64,000 nt of DNA from Sinorhizobium fredii NGR234 (GTDB taxonomy: Bacteria; Pseudomonadota; Alphaproteobacteria; Rhizobiales; Rhizobiaceae), in assembly GCF_000018545.1 (NCBI RefSeq), contig NC_012587.1:1240001-1304000 (forward strand), in the 5' to 3' direction. This document shows positions 40,512 to 50,005 of this stretch, in pieces (the stretch's first letter is position 1; each line of letters opens with the position of its first letter). The notes under the pieces were generated by a model that ran no database searches, was not told the origin of the DNA, and saw nothing but the letters and a program-made list of their open reading frames with translations. The translations under genes were made by a program, and so were the position numbers.

Positions 40512-40985
40512 TCAGATCCATCGCGTCGTGTAACGGCAATAGCGTTCGAATTCGAAACCGAAACGCGACAGCAGGTGACGCTCCTCGTTGCGGACGGCGA
40601 TCATCGTCGTCAGCGCGACGGCGAAGATTCCCATGACGAAGAACCAGGGATTGAGGGTGATCAGCCCCACGCCGACCATCACGAAGGTATAGCCGAGATA
40701 GATCGGATTGCGGGTGAAGCGAAACGGCCCGCCGGTGACGAGGCAGGTTGCGCAACGGTGGGGAAGTACCGCCGTATGGCGATCGAGGAGGGTCTTGACG
40801 GCCCAGAGATCAAGTGAAACCGCCATGAGGATCAAGGCGCATCCCGCCAGCCACGGAACCCAGCCATGTCCGTGGGCGACGGGGATGGGAGCAACGCGGC
40901 CAAGTACCAAGGCCGCCAGGGCCGCCGCGCCATAGATCAGCGGAGGCCACGGAAAACTCAGCGGCTTGGCACGATAGGCATTCAT
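40512..40985 (-). CDS. Isoprenylcysteine carboxyl methyltransferase / PEMT-family protein
   Basis: This 157-residue membrane protein has about four hydrophobic helices. The motif GGPFRFTRNPIYLGY (about 86-100) and the C-terminal RNEERHLLSRFGFEFERYCR, which together form the SAM site in this fold, match the ICMT/phospholipid methyltransferase superfamily. The substrate is unknown. It lies 3 nt after the end of the DUF1624 gene, so the two are probably cotranscribed. Confidence 0.85.
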   Translation of the reverse strand: MNAYRAKPLSFPWPPLIYGAAALAALVLGRVAPIPVAHGHGWVPWLAGCALILMAVSLDLWAVKTLLDRHTAVLPHRCATCLVTGGPFRFTRNPIYLGYTFVMVGVGLITLNPWFFVMGIFAVALTTMIAVRNEERHLLSRFGFEFERYCRYTTRWI

Positions 40986-40988
40986 GTC

Positions 40989-42005
40989 CTAGTCCCCCGA
41001 CTGTGCTTCCATTGTGCACTGCGTGGCGATTCGCGCAATGCGTTCATCCGTTCTCAAGTCGATCTTCCCCTGGTTTAGGTCCTCGAACAGGTTCTGCGCC
41101 TTCAGGCGGTCGAGCGTGCAACCGCAAAAGGTGCTGCACGAGATGGCCGGGTCCTGGCTGTTGCAGGCCCGTTCGCAGTTCTGGCGATAGGCCTGCGCCG
41201 GATCGGGAACGGGGGCGGGGACGACGAGAGAAAAGGCATAAACAAGCCCGATGAGCAGCGGCTGGTGTATGAGGTATATGGCCAGACTGTGGCGCCCACC
41301 GAAGGCGAGCGGCCTGATCCACAGCTTGCGATTCCCTTCGTCGCCTTGCGCGGGTCGCCACCGGGCGACGAGCATCGGGTGGAACAGCTTCGCCGCACCG
41401 AGCCCGAGGAGGAACGGCGCCAGCCATGGCAGCAGCGGCACGTAATCGTTCGAGCGCGGGATCGTTTCGGAGAGCCCGACCCACCAGAATGCCGGCGTGT
41501 CGAAAAAAGCCGAGCGCAGATAGAGCGGCGCGGCGAACGCCGCAGCGGCGGCCAGGAAGGTGACCAGCGGCGGGAGTCGCAGGAAGACAAGCCCGACGAG
41601 GCTTGCCGCCGCGATTGCATGGAGAATGCCGAAAAAGATGAAGGAGTCGGGAAAGGCGAACCAGGTGGCAATGCTGATGAGCGCTGCCGCCCCGGCGATT
41701 TTGGCGAAACGCCACAGGAATGGGCGCGCCCGGAACTTCGGACTATGGCCGAGCACCAGGCTGTAGCCGGCGAGAAACAGGAAGCTGCTGGCGATCAGCC
41801 TGGCGAAGAGCCTCCAGCCGCCCGTTCCCGCCGTGCCCGCGGCCACATAGCCGAAGAGTTCGAGGTCCCAGGTGAAATGGTAGATCGCCATGGCGACCAG
41901 GGCGAGCCCGCGCAGCGCATCGAGGAGATCAATTCGGCCGGACCGCCTCATACTCGGCTGCGGAGCCAGTGCTTCGTCGATCGTCGTCGCAGGAGTGTCA
42001 GGCAT
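40989..42005 (-). CDS. DUF1624 (HGSNAT-type) membrane protein with cysteine-rich tail
   Basis: This 338-residue protein starts MPDTPATTIDEALAP with AGGAAGG about 8 nt upstream; a start 42 nt further up lacks a ribosome-binding site. Eight or more membrane helices begin with DALRGLALVAMAIYHFTWDL, the signature of the DUF1624/heparan-alpha-glucosaminide acetyltransferase family. The last 65 residues after the final helix carry six cysteines (CERAC, CSTFCGC, CTMEA). The substrate is unknown. It is paired with a methyltransferase gene. Confidence 0.82.
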   Translation of the reverse strand: MPDTPATTIDEALAPQPSMRRSGRIDLLDALRGLALVAMAIYHFTWDLELFGYVAAGTAGTGGWRLFARLIASSFLFLAGYSLVLGHSPKFRARPFLWRFAKIAGAAALISIATWFAFPDSFIFFGILHAIAAASLVGLVFLRLPPLVTFLAAAAAFAAPLYLRSAFFDTPAFWWVGLSETIPRSNDYVPLLPWLAPFLLGLGAAKLFHPMLVARWRPAQGDEGNRKLWIRPLAFGGRHSLAIYLIHQPLLIGLVYAFSLVVPAPVPDPAQAYRQNCERACNSQDPAISCSTFCGCTLDRLKAQNLFEDLNQGKIDLRTDERIARIATQCTMEAQSGD

Positions 42006-42095
42006 GGCGTCGCCTTCCTGTTGGGAGAAGGGGAGTGCGTTCGGCATTTCGCAGTCGCATCGCGATGATCGACTATCCGGAGAGCGTTGCGCGAT

Positions 42096-42785
42096 CTATT
42101 GCGCGTCTGCAAGCAGCGCGTCGCGTGCTTCGGAAAAGAATTGCCTGCGCAGCAGTACGAAAATCACCAGGCCCGTCAGCACGATGAAGACATAGGGGCT
42201 GATGAACCAGCCGAGATAGCCGATCGACAGGAAGATCGCCCTGAGCCCGGCATTGAAATGCTTGGCGGCAAGGATGTTCATTCGGATCGCACGCTCTGCG
42301 GCGCGTTCGGCGGCCTGGCGATCACGCGACATGTCGGCCGTCATCGGAATGCCGCCCATCAGGATGGAGCAGTAGTTGAACAGCCGATAGGACCAGCCGA
42401 ACTTGAAGAAGGAATAGCCGAAAAGGCAGGTAAGTCCGCCGACCTTCAGTTCAAAACCCGCCCGGCCGCCGCGAAATACCTGCGGCAGATCGTTGAAGAT
42501 CATCTGCACCTGCTCGGTCGCGCCGAGCAGTGCAAAGCAGCCGCCGAGCGCGAAAATGGTCGTCGAGGCAAAGAAGGCGGTGCCGGCCTGCAGGCCCGCG
42601 ATGATCTGGGTGTCGATCATCTTCAGGTCGCGGTTGAGGGAGTTGCGAATCCACCGCGCCCTGTATTCGTTCATCAAACGGGTCAGGTTGACGCGCTTGA
42701 AATTGCGCCGGGCATCGGTCGCCCAGTTGAAGCTGCCCCACAGCAGGATGAAGATGCAGAGGGCGATGTAATCTTCGATTGTCAT
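42096..42785 (-). CDS. DUF599 membrane protein
   Basis: This 229-residue protein starts MTIEDYIALCIFILLWGSFNW and has about four membrane segments. It matches the DUF599 family, including the NLTRLMNEYRARWI and RIMN-like IRMNILAAKHFNAGLRAIFL stretches. The function is unknown. An upstream in-frame start is possible but adds residues with no membrane or family character. It is divergent from sdaA. Confidence 0.82.
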   Translation of the reverse strand: MTIEDYIALCIFILLWGSFNWATDARRNFKRVNLTRLMNEYRARWIRNSLNRDLKMIDTQIIAGLQAGTAFFASTTIFALGGCFALLGATEQVQMIFNDLPQVFRGGRAGFELKVGGLTCLFGYSFFKFGWSYRLFNYCSILMGGIPMTADMSRDRQAAERAAERAIRMNILAAKHFNAGLRAIFLSIGYLGWFISPYVFIVLTGLVIFVLLRRQFFSEARDALLADAQ

Positions 42786-42928
42786 GCACGTCTTTTGGCA
42801 TGGCCGTTCGAAAATGCAAGATCGCTGCGGGACGTGCGGACCCGTCGAAGCGACGCAACCGAGTCGCCGATGTCGCACGAACAAAATCGAATGTCGGTCG
42901 GTCGCCTGATCGATCGGCATAGGATCGC

Positions 42929-42945
42929 ATAGGGTTTCACCCTAT
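42929..42945. promoter_or_regulatory. Palindrome overlapping a -10-like box upstream of sdaA
   Basis: ATAGGGT-TTC-ACCCTAT is a perfect 7-bp dyad. Its right arm merges into CTATAT (42942-42947), the rhizobial -10 consensus, but no good -35 lies upstream. A repressor could act here. It lies about 115 nt before sdaA in the 273-nt gap that also holds the start of the DUF599 gene. Confidence 0.4.
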
Positions 42946-43058
42946 ATAAGGGACGATCGGACCATCTTCGAAGGATTCGGGGCAGGTTCGATTTTCCATA
43001 GACAGGGCTCTGGTCCGCTCGGGCGGGGTGCTCTGTCAGGCGCTGGGGCAGGCAATTC

Positions 43059-44459
43059 ATGTTTCTTTCCGTCTTCGACGTTTTCAAGATCGGCATCGGT
43101 CCTTCGAGTTCGCACACGATGGGGCCCATGTCGGCAGCGAACCGGTTCCTCGATCTCATCCTGTCGGACGAGTGGCCGCGGCCGTCGCACGCCGCCGTTG
43201 GCGCTATCAAGGTGAGCCTGCACGGTTCCCTGGCCCATACGGGCATCGGCCACGGGTCGGGCAGGGCGGTGATTCTGGGGCTGATGGGCGAGCGGCCCGA
43301 TCTGGTCGATCCGGACCGGATGGACGCCATAATCGACGAGGTCGAACGAACCGGGCGCGTCACGCCACCCGGGCATCCCTCCTATTCGTTCCAGCCGAAG
43401 GCGGATCTCGTCTTCGACAAGAAGGTGCCGCTGCCGGGCCACGCCAACGGCATGTCCTTTTCGGCCTTCGACCGCGACGGCCGGCTGCTGCTGAAGCGGA
43501 TCTACTATTCGATCGGCGGCGGCTTCGTGGTCACCGACACGGAGCTCGAAGCGATGCGGGCGTCGAAGGACAAGCCGGCCGGCGTCAAAATTCCCTATCC
43601 CTTCGCCACCGCTCAGCAGATGCTCGACATGGCGGCCCGCTCCGGACTGACGATCGCCCAGATGAAACGGGCGAACGAGGAATGTTCGATGTCGAGGGAG
43701 GAACTCGACGCCGGCCTCGACCGCATCTGGTCGGCGATGACCGCCTGCATCGATCGCGGCCTCAGCCAGGACGGGATCATGCCGGGCGGCTTGAAGGTGC
43801 GCCGGCGGGCTCGCGCAATTCATGACAAGTTGCAGGAGGAGTGGCGCTCCAACAAGACCAATCCGTTGCTCGCCAACGATTGGCTGAGCGTCTATGCGAT
43901 GGCCGTCAACGAGGAAAACGCCGCCGGCGGCCGGGTGGTCACGTCGCCGACGAATGGTGCGGCCGGCGTGGTGCCGGCGACGATCCGCTATTACCTGCAT
44001 TTCCATGAGGATGCCGACCAGGACGGCATTCGCGACTATCTTCTGACGGCCGCCGCGGTCGGCGGCATCATCAAGCACAACGCCTCGATCTCCGGCGCGG
44101 AGGTCGGCTGTCAGGGCGAGGTGGGGTCGGCCTCCGCGATGGCGGCGGCGGGCCTCGCAGCCGTGATGGGCGGCACGCCCGAGCAGGTCGAGAATGCGGC
44201 CGAGATCGCGCTGGAACATCATCTCGGCATGACCTGCGATCCGGTCGCCGGCCTCGTTCAGGTGCCTTGCATCGAACGCAATGCGCTCGGTGCCGTCAAA
44301 GCGGTTACCGCCGCGTCGCTTGCGCTCAAGGGCGACGGCAAGCATTTTGTGCCGCTCGATGCTTGCATCGAGACGATGCGACAGACCGGCGTCGACATGA
44401 ACGAGAAGTACAAGGAAACCTCAACCGGCGGACTTGCCGTCAACGTCGTCGAGTGCTGA
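43059..44459 (+). CDS. sdaA: L-serine ammonia-lyase (iron-sulfur type)
   Basis: This 466-residue enzyme deaminates L-serine to pyruvate. It has the fused beta-alpha layout: [23 protein letters not shown] at the N terminus and the 4Fe-4S alpha domain behind it. Cluster cysteines are in [19 protein letters not shown] and [11 protein letters not shown]. The DUF1489 gene follows 76 bp downstream. Confidence 0.96.
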   Translation: MFLSVFDVFKIGIGPSSSHTMGPMSAANRFLDLILSDEWPRPSHAAVGAIKVSLHGSLAHTGIGHGSGRAVILGLMGERPDLVDPDRMDAIIDEVERTGRVTPPGHPSYSFQPKADLVFDKKVPLPGHANGMSFSAFDRDGRLLLKRIYYSIGGGFVVTDTELEAMRASKDKPAGVKIPYPFATAQQMLDMAARSGLTIAQMKRANEECSMSREELDAGLDRIWSAMTACIDRGLSQDGIMPGGLKVRRRARAIHDKLQEEWRSNKTNPLLANDWLSVYAMAVNEENAAGGRVVTSPTNGAAGVVPATIRYYLHFHEDADQDGIRDYLLTAAAVGGIIKHNASISGAEVGCQGEVGSASAMAAAGLAAVMGGTPEQVENAAEIALEHHLGMTCDPVAGLVQVPCIERNALGAVKAVTAASLALKGDGKHFVPLDACIETMRQTGVDMNEKYKETSTGGLAVNVVEC

Positions 44460-44535
44460 AGCCGAAGCGGCTTTTGTGGACGAGGCTGCGTAATCCGCTT
44501 GACCGTGACCGGTGGTCGGGTGTTCAAGCATTGCC

Positions 44536-44973
44536 ATGGCTTTGCATCTCATAAAGCTCTGCGTCGGCGCGGAATCCGTCGAAGACTTGCGCGAATGGGT
44601 TTCACGCAAGGCCCTGGCGGCGATCGCGGCCGGGCTGGAGCCGCATTCCTTCCATACGACCCGGATGGTACCGAAACGCACGGACGACCTCCTGGGGGGC
44701 GGATCGCTCTACTGGGTGATCAAGGGTTATGTACAGGCACGCCAGCCGTTGATCGGCATCGAGACCTTCACCGACGGTGAGGGCATCGGCCGGTGCAATC
44801 TTATCCTCGGGCCGCAAGTGGTGGAAACGGAACTCCAGCCGCGCCGCGCCTTCCAGGGCTGGCGGTATCTGGAAGAAAAGGAGGCGCCGCGCGATCTTGC
44901 ATCGCTGTCCTCCGACGGTGGCGAAATGCCACTCGAATTGCGGCGTGAGCTTGCCGAACTCGGTCTACTTTAG
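44536..44973 (+). CDS. DUF1489 protein
   Basis: This 145-residue protein starts MALHLIKLCVGAESVEDLREW, which matches the DUF1489 family of alphaproteobacteria. Motifs HTTRMVPKRTDDLLGGGSLYWVIKG and GWRYLEEKEAPRDL are conserved. The function is unknown. A short in-frame extension to 44512 is not supported. It follows sdaA on the same strand. Confidence 0.85.
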   Translation: MALHLIKLCVGAESVEDLREWVSRKALAAIAAGLEPHSFHTTRMVPKRTDDLLGGGSLYWVIKGYVQARQPLIGIETFTDGEGIGRCNLILGPQVVETELQPRRAFQGWRYLEEKEAPRDLASLSSDGGEMPLELRRELAELGLL

Positions 44974-45010
44974 GAAACGTTTGCGGCGATCAAATCGCTG
45001 CGCCTGAGTT

Positions 45011-45280
45011 TCAGCCGAGCCGGACTCGCAATGGATGCCGACGCCCGGCTGCCGTGACATGCAGATGTATCCCTGCACGCGGCTGCGTCGAGCGCCAGGC
45101 GCGGGCACCGTGCGTCAGCAGCATCGCCACCAGATCGCGCGTCTTGCCTTTGGAGCGGTTAAGGCCGGCATCGGCTATGCGCATGGCCGCTTCATGGAGC
45201 GGATGCAACCCGATGCGCGACGGCTTTCCCTTTTTTCCCCGTATCTCGGCGATACCGGGGATATTCTCGTTCACTGCCAT
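45011..45280 (-). CDS. Small basic protein of unknown function
   Basis: This 89-residue protein starts MAVNENIPGIAEIRGKKGKPSRIGL and is rich in arginine, histidine and lysine. The ATG has GAGG 6 nt upstream on the minus strand, which supports translation. Regions LHEAAMRIADAGLNRSKGKTRD and HLHVTAAGRRHPLRVRLG are not from a family I know. The open frame extends upstream to 45361, but the ribosome-binding site favours 45280. Confidence 0.6.
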   Translation of the reverse strand: MAVNENIPGIAEIRGKKGKPSRIGLHPLHEAAMRIADAGLNRSKGKTRDLVAMLLTHGARAWRSTQPRAGIHLHVTAAGRRHPLRVRLG

Positions 45281-45357
45281 GACAAACCTCGTTACGCTGT
45301 ACAAATTCCGAGGAGGACGGCCGGAAAAACGCATCCGGCCGCCAGCTGTCGTGTCGT

Positions 45358-46869
45358 TCACTGCTGGCTGGCCCAGCAGGCAAATCCCTTCTTCTTCAAG
45401 ACCTTGCAGGCGCTGACGGCCTTGCTCTGATCGTCGAATCCGCCGAAGCGCGCACGATAGACCTGGGCCGCACCGTCACCGAACGCGACGGTAAACGGCG
45501 TGGCATTGCGCAGCGCCTTGCCACCTTTTTCCTTGGCATTGCCGAGGAGCGTCATTGCCTGTGCCTTGTCGGCCGTGGCGCCGATCTGGATGACCCAGCC
45601 CTGTGGCTGTACGTCGGCCTGCTGCTTTGCCTCCGCACCGGCCGACGCTTCCGCCTTGGCGACCGAATTGGTGATCTGCGTATCCACGTCGGCAGCGACG
45701 TTGGCCTGCCGGGCGAGCTTGGCGCTTTGGGCATCGAGCGTGTTCGGCGCCGCCTTGGCGGTGAGTACCGGGTTGTCCGAGGCGGGTTTCGCGGCCGCAT
45801 AGGCCATCTCGACGTTCGCCACGCTCTCGCCGCTGTAACGGAAATCCGGTACCGGACCGGTATTCGGCAGGTTGGAAGCGGGCGAGGCGGCAGGCGCCGC
45901 TGCAGCGACGGCTTGCGCTTCGGTCGCGGCGATGGCCGGTTCCGTGACGGTCTCGACCGGTGTCGCCGGCGCTTCGGCGATCAGGTTGCCGTTGCCGCGA
46001 CGAGAGGCGGCCGGCATGTACTTGGCCACCAGCTTGCGCATCTGCGCATCGCGGGCACCGCCGGACGTCCCGCCCATCACCACGGCGACGATGCTGCGGC
46101 CGTCGAGTTGAGCGGAGGTCACCAGGTTGAAGCCGGAAGCGCGCGTATAGCCGGTCTTGATGCCGTCGACGCCGCGCACGTTGCCGAGGAGGCGGTTGTG
46201 GTTGCCGATCGTCTGCTTGCCGAACCGGAAGCTGCGCGTCGAGAAATAGTCGTAATATTGCGGGAAATGCTGTCGCAGGGCCAGACCCAATCGGGCCTGA
46301 TCACGCGCGGTCGTCTTCTGCTCGGTATTCGGCAGGCCATTGGCGTTGCGATAGGTCGTGCGCGTCATGCCGAGGGCGCGCGCCTTGTTCGTCATCATGC
46401 GGGCGAAGCGCTGCTCGGAGCCTCCGAGCAGTTCACCAAGCGCCGTCGCCGCGTCGTTGGCCGAGCGAGTGACGAGCGAAAGAACTGCCTGTTCGACGGT
46501 GATCGCCTTGCCAGCCCGGACGCCGAGCTTCGAAGGGGGCTCCGCTGCCGCCTTCTTGGAGAAGGGAACCGGTGTGGACTTGCTGATCCGGCCGGCCTCG
46601 AGCGCCTCGAAGGTCAGATACAGGGTCATCATCTTGGTGAGCGAGGCCGGATAGCGCAGCTGGTCCGCATCCTCGCCGTAAAGCACCTTGCCGGTTTTCG
46701 CATCGACGACGATGCCGGCATATTTCGAATTGGCCAATGCCGGCGCCGAGTAGACCAGGCCGGCGACGACGCCGGCAAGGACAACGCGTCCCACCGCCTT
46801 TGCAATGCCGCCAAGCGGACGTTTCGCGAGATCAAAAAAAACGGATCGAGACACTGCGTTGCTCTTCAT
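45358..46869 (-). CDS. D-alanyl-D-alanine carboxypeptidase with SPOR domain
   Basis: This 503-residue DacA-type penicillin-binding protein starts MKSNAVSRSVFFDLAKRPLG, with a signal peptide ending near APALA (residue 46). The active site motifs are complete: Ser76-xx-Lys79 (SLTK), Ser136-x-Asn138 (SAN) and KTG at 238-240. A low-complexity alanine-rich linker (about 300-415) joins it to a C-terminal SPOR peptidoglycan-binding domain (about 420-503), which would target it to the septum or denuded glycans. It trims the terminal D-Ala from peptidoglycan stem peptides. Confidence 0.94.
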   Translation of the reverse strand: MKSNAVSRSVFFDLAKRPLGGIAKAVGRVVLAGVVAGLVYSAPALANSKYAGIVVDAKTGKVLYGEDADQLRYPASLTKMMTLYLTFEALEAGRISKSTPVPFSKKAAAEPPSKLGVRAGKAITVEQAVLSLVTRSANDAATALGELLGGSEQRFARMMTNKARALGMTRTTYRNANGLPNTEQKTTARDQARLGLALRQHFPQYYDYFSTRSFRFGKQTIGNHNRLLGNVRGVDGIKTGYTRASGFNLVTSAQLDGRSIVAVVMGGTSGGARDAQMRKLVAKYMPAASRRGNGNLIAEAPATPVETVTEPAIAATEAQAVAAAAPAASPASNLPNTGPVPDFRYSGESVANVEMAYAAAKPASDNPVLTAKAAPNTLDAQSAKLARQANVAADVDTQITNSVAKAEASAGAEAKQQADVQPQGWVIQIGATADKAQAMTLLGNAKEKGGKALRNATPFTVAFGDGAAQVYRARFGGFDDQSKAVSACKVLKKKGFACWASQQ

Positions 46870-47054
46870 TCTTATGTCGTGGGTGTCGTCCGGACAAAGT
46901 CCCGGATACGACCGTTCCCGAGACAGTATCGGGATAGCGTTACCAATCGGTTTATGATGAATGATTGGTTTCCGGGGCAGGTTGTCTGTTCGGGTATGGC
47001 ACCCGCTGGCCGCATCGGCGAGCAGGCAGCGTCCACCACGACTCTTTGACAAAT

Positions 47055-47783
47055 TCACGGCACGAGTCGCTCTCGAACGAATCTTTCCATCGAGGCATCG
47101 ATTGCCTGCCATTCCGGCAGCAACTTCGCCGAGAAGCGGTAGAGGATGCTGAGATCCTTGCCGGCATGAAAGTCTCGCTGACAATCGGCGCTTGTCGACG
47201 TCGCAGGGCTTTCGGGCAGCAGGCAGCGCAGGACGAAAGGCGGACCTTCAGACCGAGGCGCGGTGAAGAAGACCTCACCGGCATAGCTGGAACTCCGCTT
47301 GGCGTCGTATCTGGTCAGCCCCGCCGGAGCGGGTTGCGCGTTGGGTTCCAGGACGTGGCGATAGATCGGCTCGAGCCTCCCCGACATGTCGCGCGACATG
47401 GTGCTTTGCGCGATTTGGACGAAGATCAGCTTTTCCGGTTGATCGACATCGTTGAACACATGGCGGGTCTCGTCGCTATAGCCGCCGAGTGCCGGCCAGG
47501 TGAGGTAGAGATCGACGCGCTCGACGATACCCGTGGCGCGCTGGCTCTCGAAGCGAATGACGTTGGCCGGCAGGCGCAGGTGATCCTGGCCGATGAAGAT
47601 GTCGAAGCTCTCGCGGCTGGATGTGTGCCCGGCGCGCGCCAGGTTCTCGCCGAGCCACTGACTGGACAGGGAGACGGCCATCACCAGGATCGCCAAAAGC
47701 CCCAGGATCGCAGTGAGCTTGTAGGTGAAGCGTGGCGAAAGAAGGGGGGCAAGATCCGGTTCGGGAATGAGGGGCTTGTTCAC
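47055..47783 (-). CDS. Membrane-anchored protein of unknown function
   Basis: This 242-residue protein has one hydrophobic segment near the N terminus (YKLTAILGLLAILVMAVSLS, about 21-40) that would anchor the rest in the periplasm. The body has VERVDLYLTWPALGGYSDE and RLEPIYRHVLEPNAQ regions and two cysteines near residues 188 and 200. I recognise no domain. It lies between the carboxypeptidase and transglutaminase-like genes on the same strand, each with its own spacing, so a shared operon is not evident. Confidence 0.7.
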   Translation of the reverse strand: MNKPLIPEPDLAPLLSPRFTYKLTAILGLLAILVMAVSLSSQWLGENLARAGHTSSRESFDIFIGQDHLRLPANVIRFESQRATGIVERVDLYLTWPALGGYSDETRHVFNDVDQPEKLIFVQIAQSTMSRDMSGRLEPIYRHVLEPNAQPAPAGLTRYDAKRSSSYAGEVFFTAPRSEGPPFVLRCLLPESPATSTSADCQRDFHAGKDLSILYRFSAKLLPEWQAIDASMERFVRERLVP

Positions 47784-48046
47784 GAAAGGCGCCGTCCGTG
47801 GCGATGGCGTGGCAGACTGAGGATGACATGTTCATCCGCACAGCACAGGGGAACGATTCCGGCGGAGGACGTTCCCTGACGCTCGCTCAGCATGGTTAAT
47901 TTTCGATGAAGCCCATGCCGCGCCCGCCACCATGAAGTAGGGGCCGGCTCCGGGGACAAACGGAACCGGCCCAAGGGCTCGATCTTAACGGGGATAGACT
48001 GACCGAAGCCCGAAGACTAAAGGGCCATCGCGGATCTGCGATCGCC

Positions 48047-48655
48047 TTACTCGGTGCGGACCGTACCGACGGCAACGGCGCGGCCATCCTGCAGTTTCAC
48101 CCACCGTCCGGCATTTTCCGACGATTGACGCTTCAGGAAGGTGTATTCGGTCTCCGACCACAGCAAAACCTTGCTGCGCATATTGTCGAGGATGAAATCG
48201 CCGCGATCGGTGCGCACCGTCAGCACGGCATGGCCGTCGCCGTTCGGCTGCAGCACGACGGTGATCAGGAGATCGGTGGCGGAGAAGCCGCTCTCGATCA
48301 ACTTGCGGCGCTTCAGGAGAACATAGTCCTCGCAATCACCGACGACGTCCGGATAGGACCACTTTTCTTCCACGCCGTGGATTTCCATGTCGGTCATCGG
48401 CGTGATGGTCTGGTTGACCTCGTAGTTGACCTCGAGAATTTTCTTCCATCCGTCGCGTGTCAGCACGGCCGGGCCGCGATCCGGACTTGTCAGCGAACAT
48501 TCGGACGAATGGCTTTTGCAGAATTCGTAATGGCCGACCGGTGGGTTTGTCGAGCCGCCCACGGTCATGTTCGCGGGAAGGGCGAGGGCAGGGCCTGCCA
48601 GAAGACCCGTGATCAGAGCGACAGCGGCGGCCGTCTTGGCGATTGTCTTGTGCAT
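48047..48655 (-). CDS. Periplasmic transglutaminase-like cysteine proteinase (BTLCP family)
   Basis: This 202-residue protein starts MHKTIAKTAAAVALITGLLAG, a signal peptide. The catalytic triad is visible: Cys108 in GDCEDYVLLKR, His142 in DGHAVLTVRTDRG and Asp157 in FILDNM. Together with length these match the bacterial transglutaminase-like cysteine proteinases. Homologues act beside type I secretion or adhesin systems (LapG type), but no such genes are adjacent here. GGGGAG lies 7 nt upstream of the ATG. Confidence 0.88.
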   Translation of the reverse strand: MHKTIAKTAAAVALITGLLAGPALALPANMTVGGSTNPPVGHYEFCKSHSSECSLTSPDRGPAVLTRDGWKKILEVNYEVNQTITPMTDMEIHGVEEKWSYPDVVGDCEDYVLLKRRKLIESGFSATDLLITVVLQPNGDGHAVLTVRTDRGDFILDNMRSKVLLWSETEYTFLKRQSSENAGRWVKLQDGRAVAVGTVRTE

Positions 48656-48715
48656 GTTTGTCTCCCCGTTATGGTTCGACAATGGCACAGAGATTTTTAT
48701 CGCCGGCGAAGATGC

Positions 48716-48820
48716 GAGGTAAAAACAAGTACAAATGAGAATAGCATAAGAATAAAACTAGAATAGAATTTAAGACGAATAAGAATAAAATTCGATTCAA
48801 ATTTTAGAGATTGAAATCGG
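48716..48820. other. AT-rich patch with repeated GAATAAAA-like motifs
   Basis: The stretch upstream of the BTLCP gene is strongly AT-rich in a GC-rich genome. GAATAAAA, GAATAGAA and GAATAAGAATAAAA recur within about 50 nt. AAAATT...AAATTTT arms are present at its right end. It lies at the start of the 646-nt gap between the BTLCP gene and the PilZ gene, and the rest of that gap shows no convincing gene. Confidence 0.55.
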
Positions 48821-49301
48821 CTGTGAACGGAGCCTGCGGGTATGGCATTGAAAACGCGAAGCTTTTCGTGTCCGCTGCCTCGGTCAGGCGGTGCGGCGCA
48901 GCGGCGCCACCGCAGCGGCCTACGCGGGAACTGGTTTAGATGGTGGAGATAAAGTTAATCAGCGGCGATCTTGTCGTAACCGTTGATTTACCAAAGAATA
49001 TTTCCGCTCCAAGCACGGGTGCGTCGACGCAATGTGAAGCGATGCCAAGCACGACAGGGCGATTTCCGCGTGCAACTCACAATGACGGCGCGCGAAAGCG
49101 CCGGTCGAGAAAGACGAGGCTCAAAATAAGCGGGAAGCGGCTTCAAGCCGCAACGATCGTGGCGATGGTGAATCTGAAGGTACCGTCCACGTCCTCAAGG
49201 CCGCTGCCACGAAATGGCTTGGCGATAAGTCGTCGGCAGAAGAACGATACCGCCGCTGCACCCGGACAGAGTTGCTTCAACGGTTGGCGTATCGTTCTGC
49301 T

Positions 49302-49913
49302 TTAGAGGAATTCGGTCAGCGCCTCGCGCGCCTGGATGCCGGAAAACTCGATCGCGACGCCCTCTTGGAAATGGCGGACGATCCTGCCCTTCATGCCGTT
49401 GCCGAGCCTGACGGCCGTGCCGATCGCCGGGCGAACGTCGATATCGACCGCCGCACCCGAGAGCGAAAGGTCGATGATGCGGCAGATATATTTCTCGCCG
49501 GTGTCGACGGTGAGCTCGGTGACCGTCTTGCGTGGCGCCAGTCGGTCATGGCGCCGATCTTCCGGCAACCCCAGTTCGTGCTTGTTGGCGATCCAGGTGA
49601 GCTGCGCCGCAAGCTTCTCGCGTTTGCGGTCGGTGGCGTTCAGTTGAATGACGAAGGCATCCTCGGCGAGCCTCGAGACGGTACCTTCGAGGCGACCGAC
49701 ATGATCGATATAGGCGATGATGCGCTCGCCGGCGCGCGGGCGGGCGGCCGTCGAGAAAAGGACGTCGCCCGGCGACATGTCGACGGCGGTGCATTCATAT
49801 TCGTCGCGATTGGCAAGCATCAGCCGTCCCGAGAGATTAACCGAGACGCGCTGAAAGGCGTTCTCCTGGTGTGGCCTCGGGCCGCTGTTTTGGGCGTGCT
49901 GAAACGAGAACAT
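49302..49913 (-). CDS. Tandem PilZ-domain protein
   Basis: This 203-residue protein has two PilZ-like modules. The second is canonical, with the RRHDRLAPRKTV arginine motif (about residues 118-129) and DLSLSGAAVDI (D-x-S-x-x-G). The first (about 17-110) keeps the fold pattern but has DMSPGDVLF in place of DxSxxG and a degenerate arginine motif. It probably binds cyclic-di-GMP through the second domain. The start is MFSFQHAQNSG; 30 nt further upstream is a possible alternative. Confidence 0.85.
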   Translation of the reverse strand: MFSFQHAQNSGPRPHQENAFQRVSVNLSGRLMLANRDEYECTAVDMSPGDVLFSTAARPRAGERIIAYIDHVGRLEGTVSRLAEDAFVIQLNATDRKREKLAAQLTWIANKHELGLPEDRRHDRLAPRKTVTELTVDTGEKYICRIIDLSLSGAAVDIDVRPAIGTAVRLGNGMKGRIVRHFQEGVAIEFSGIQAREALTEFL

Positions 49914-50005
49914 GGTCACTCTGCGATCGACGTATGCTTGCACGCGGAAGTATAGGTGTCGCCGGTTAATAGAAGGTTCGCCGGAAGTCTGGATAAATCC
50001 GCTTT

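Noticed and set aside
42946..43058. Glycine riboswitch upstream of sdaA
   Set aside because: The conserved glycine aptamer core motifs are not present; only short GC-rich runs are seen.
47930..47985. GGGCCGG.TCCG hairpin after the 47055-47783 region as a terminator of the BTLCP gene
   Set aside because: The stem has a mismatch and there is no U tract on either strand.
48940..49305. Open frame of 121 codons on the plus strand before the PilZ gene end
   Set aside because: Low-complexity arginine, serine and threonine composition, no ribosome-binding site, and overlap with the convergent PilZ gene; no family resemblance.
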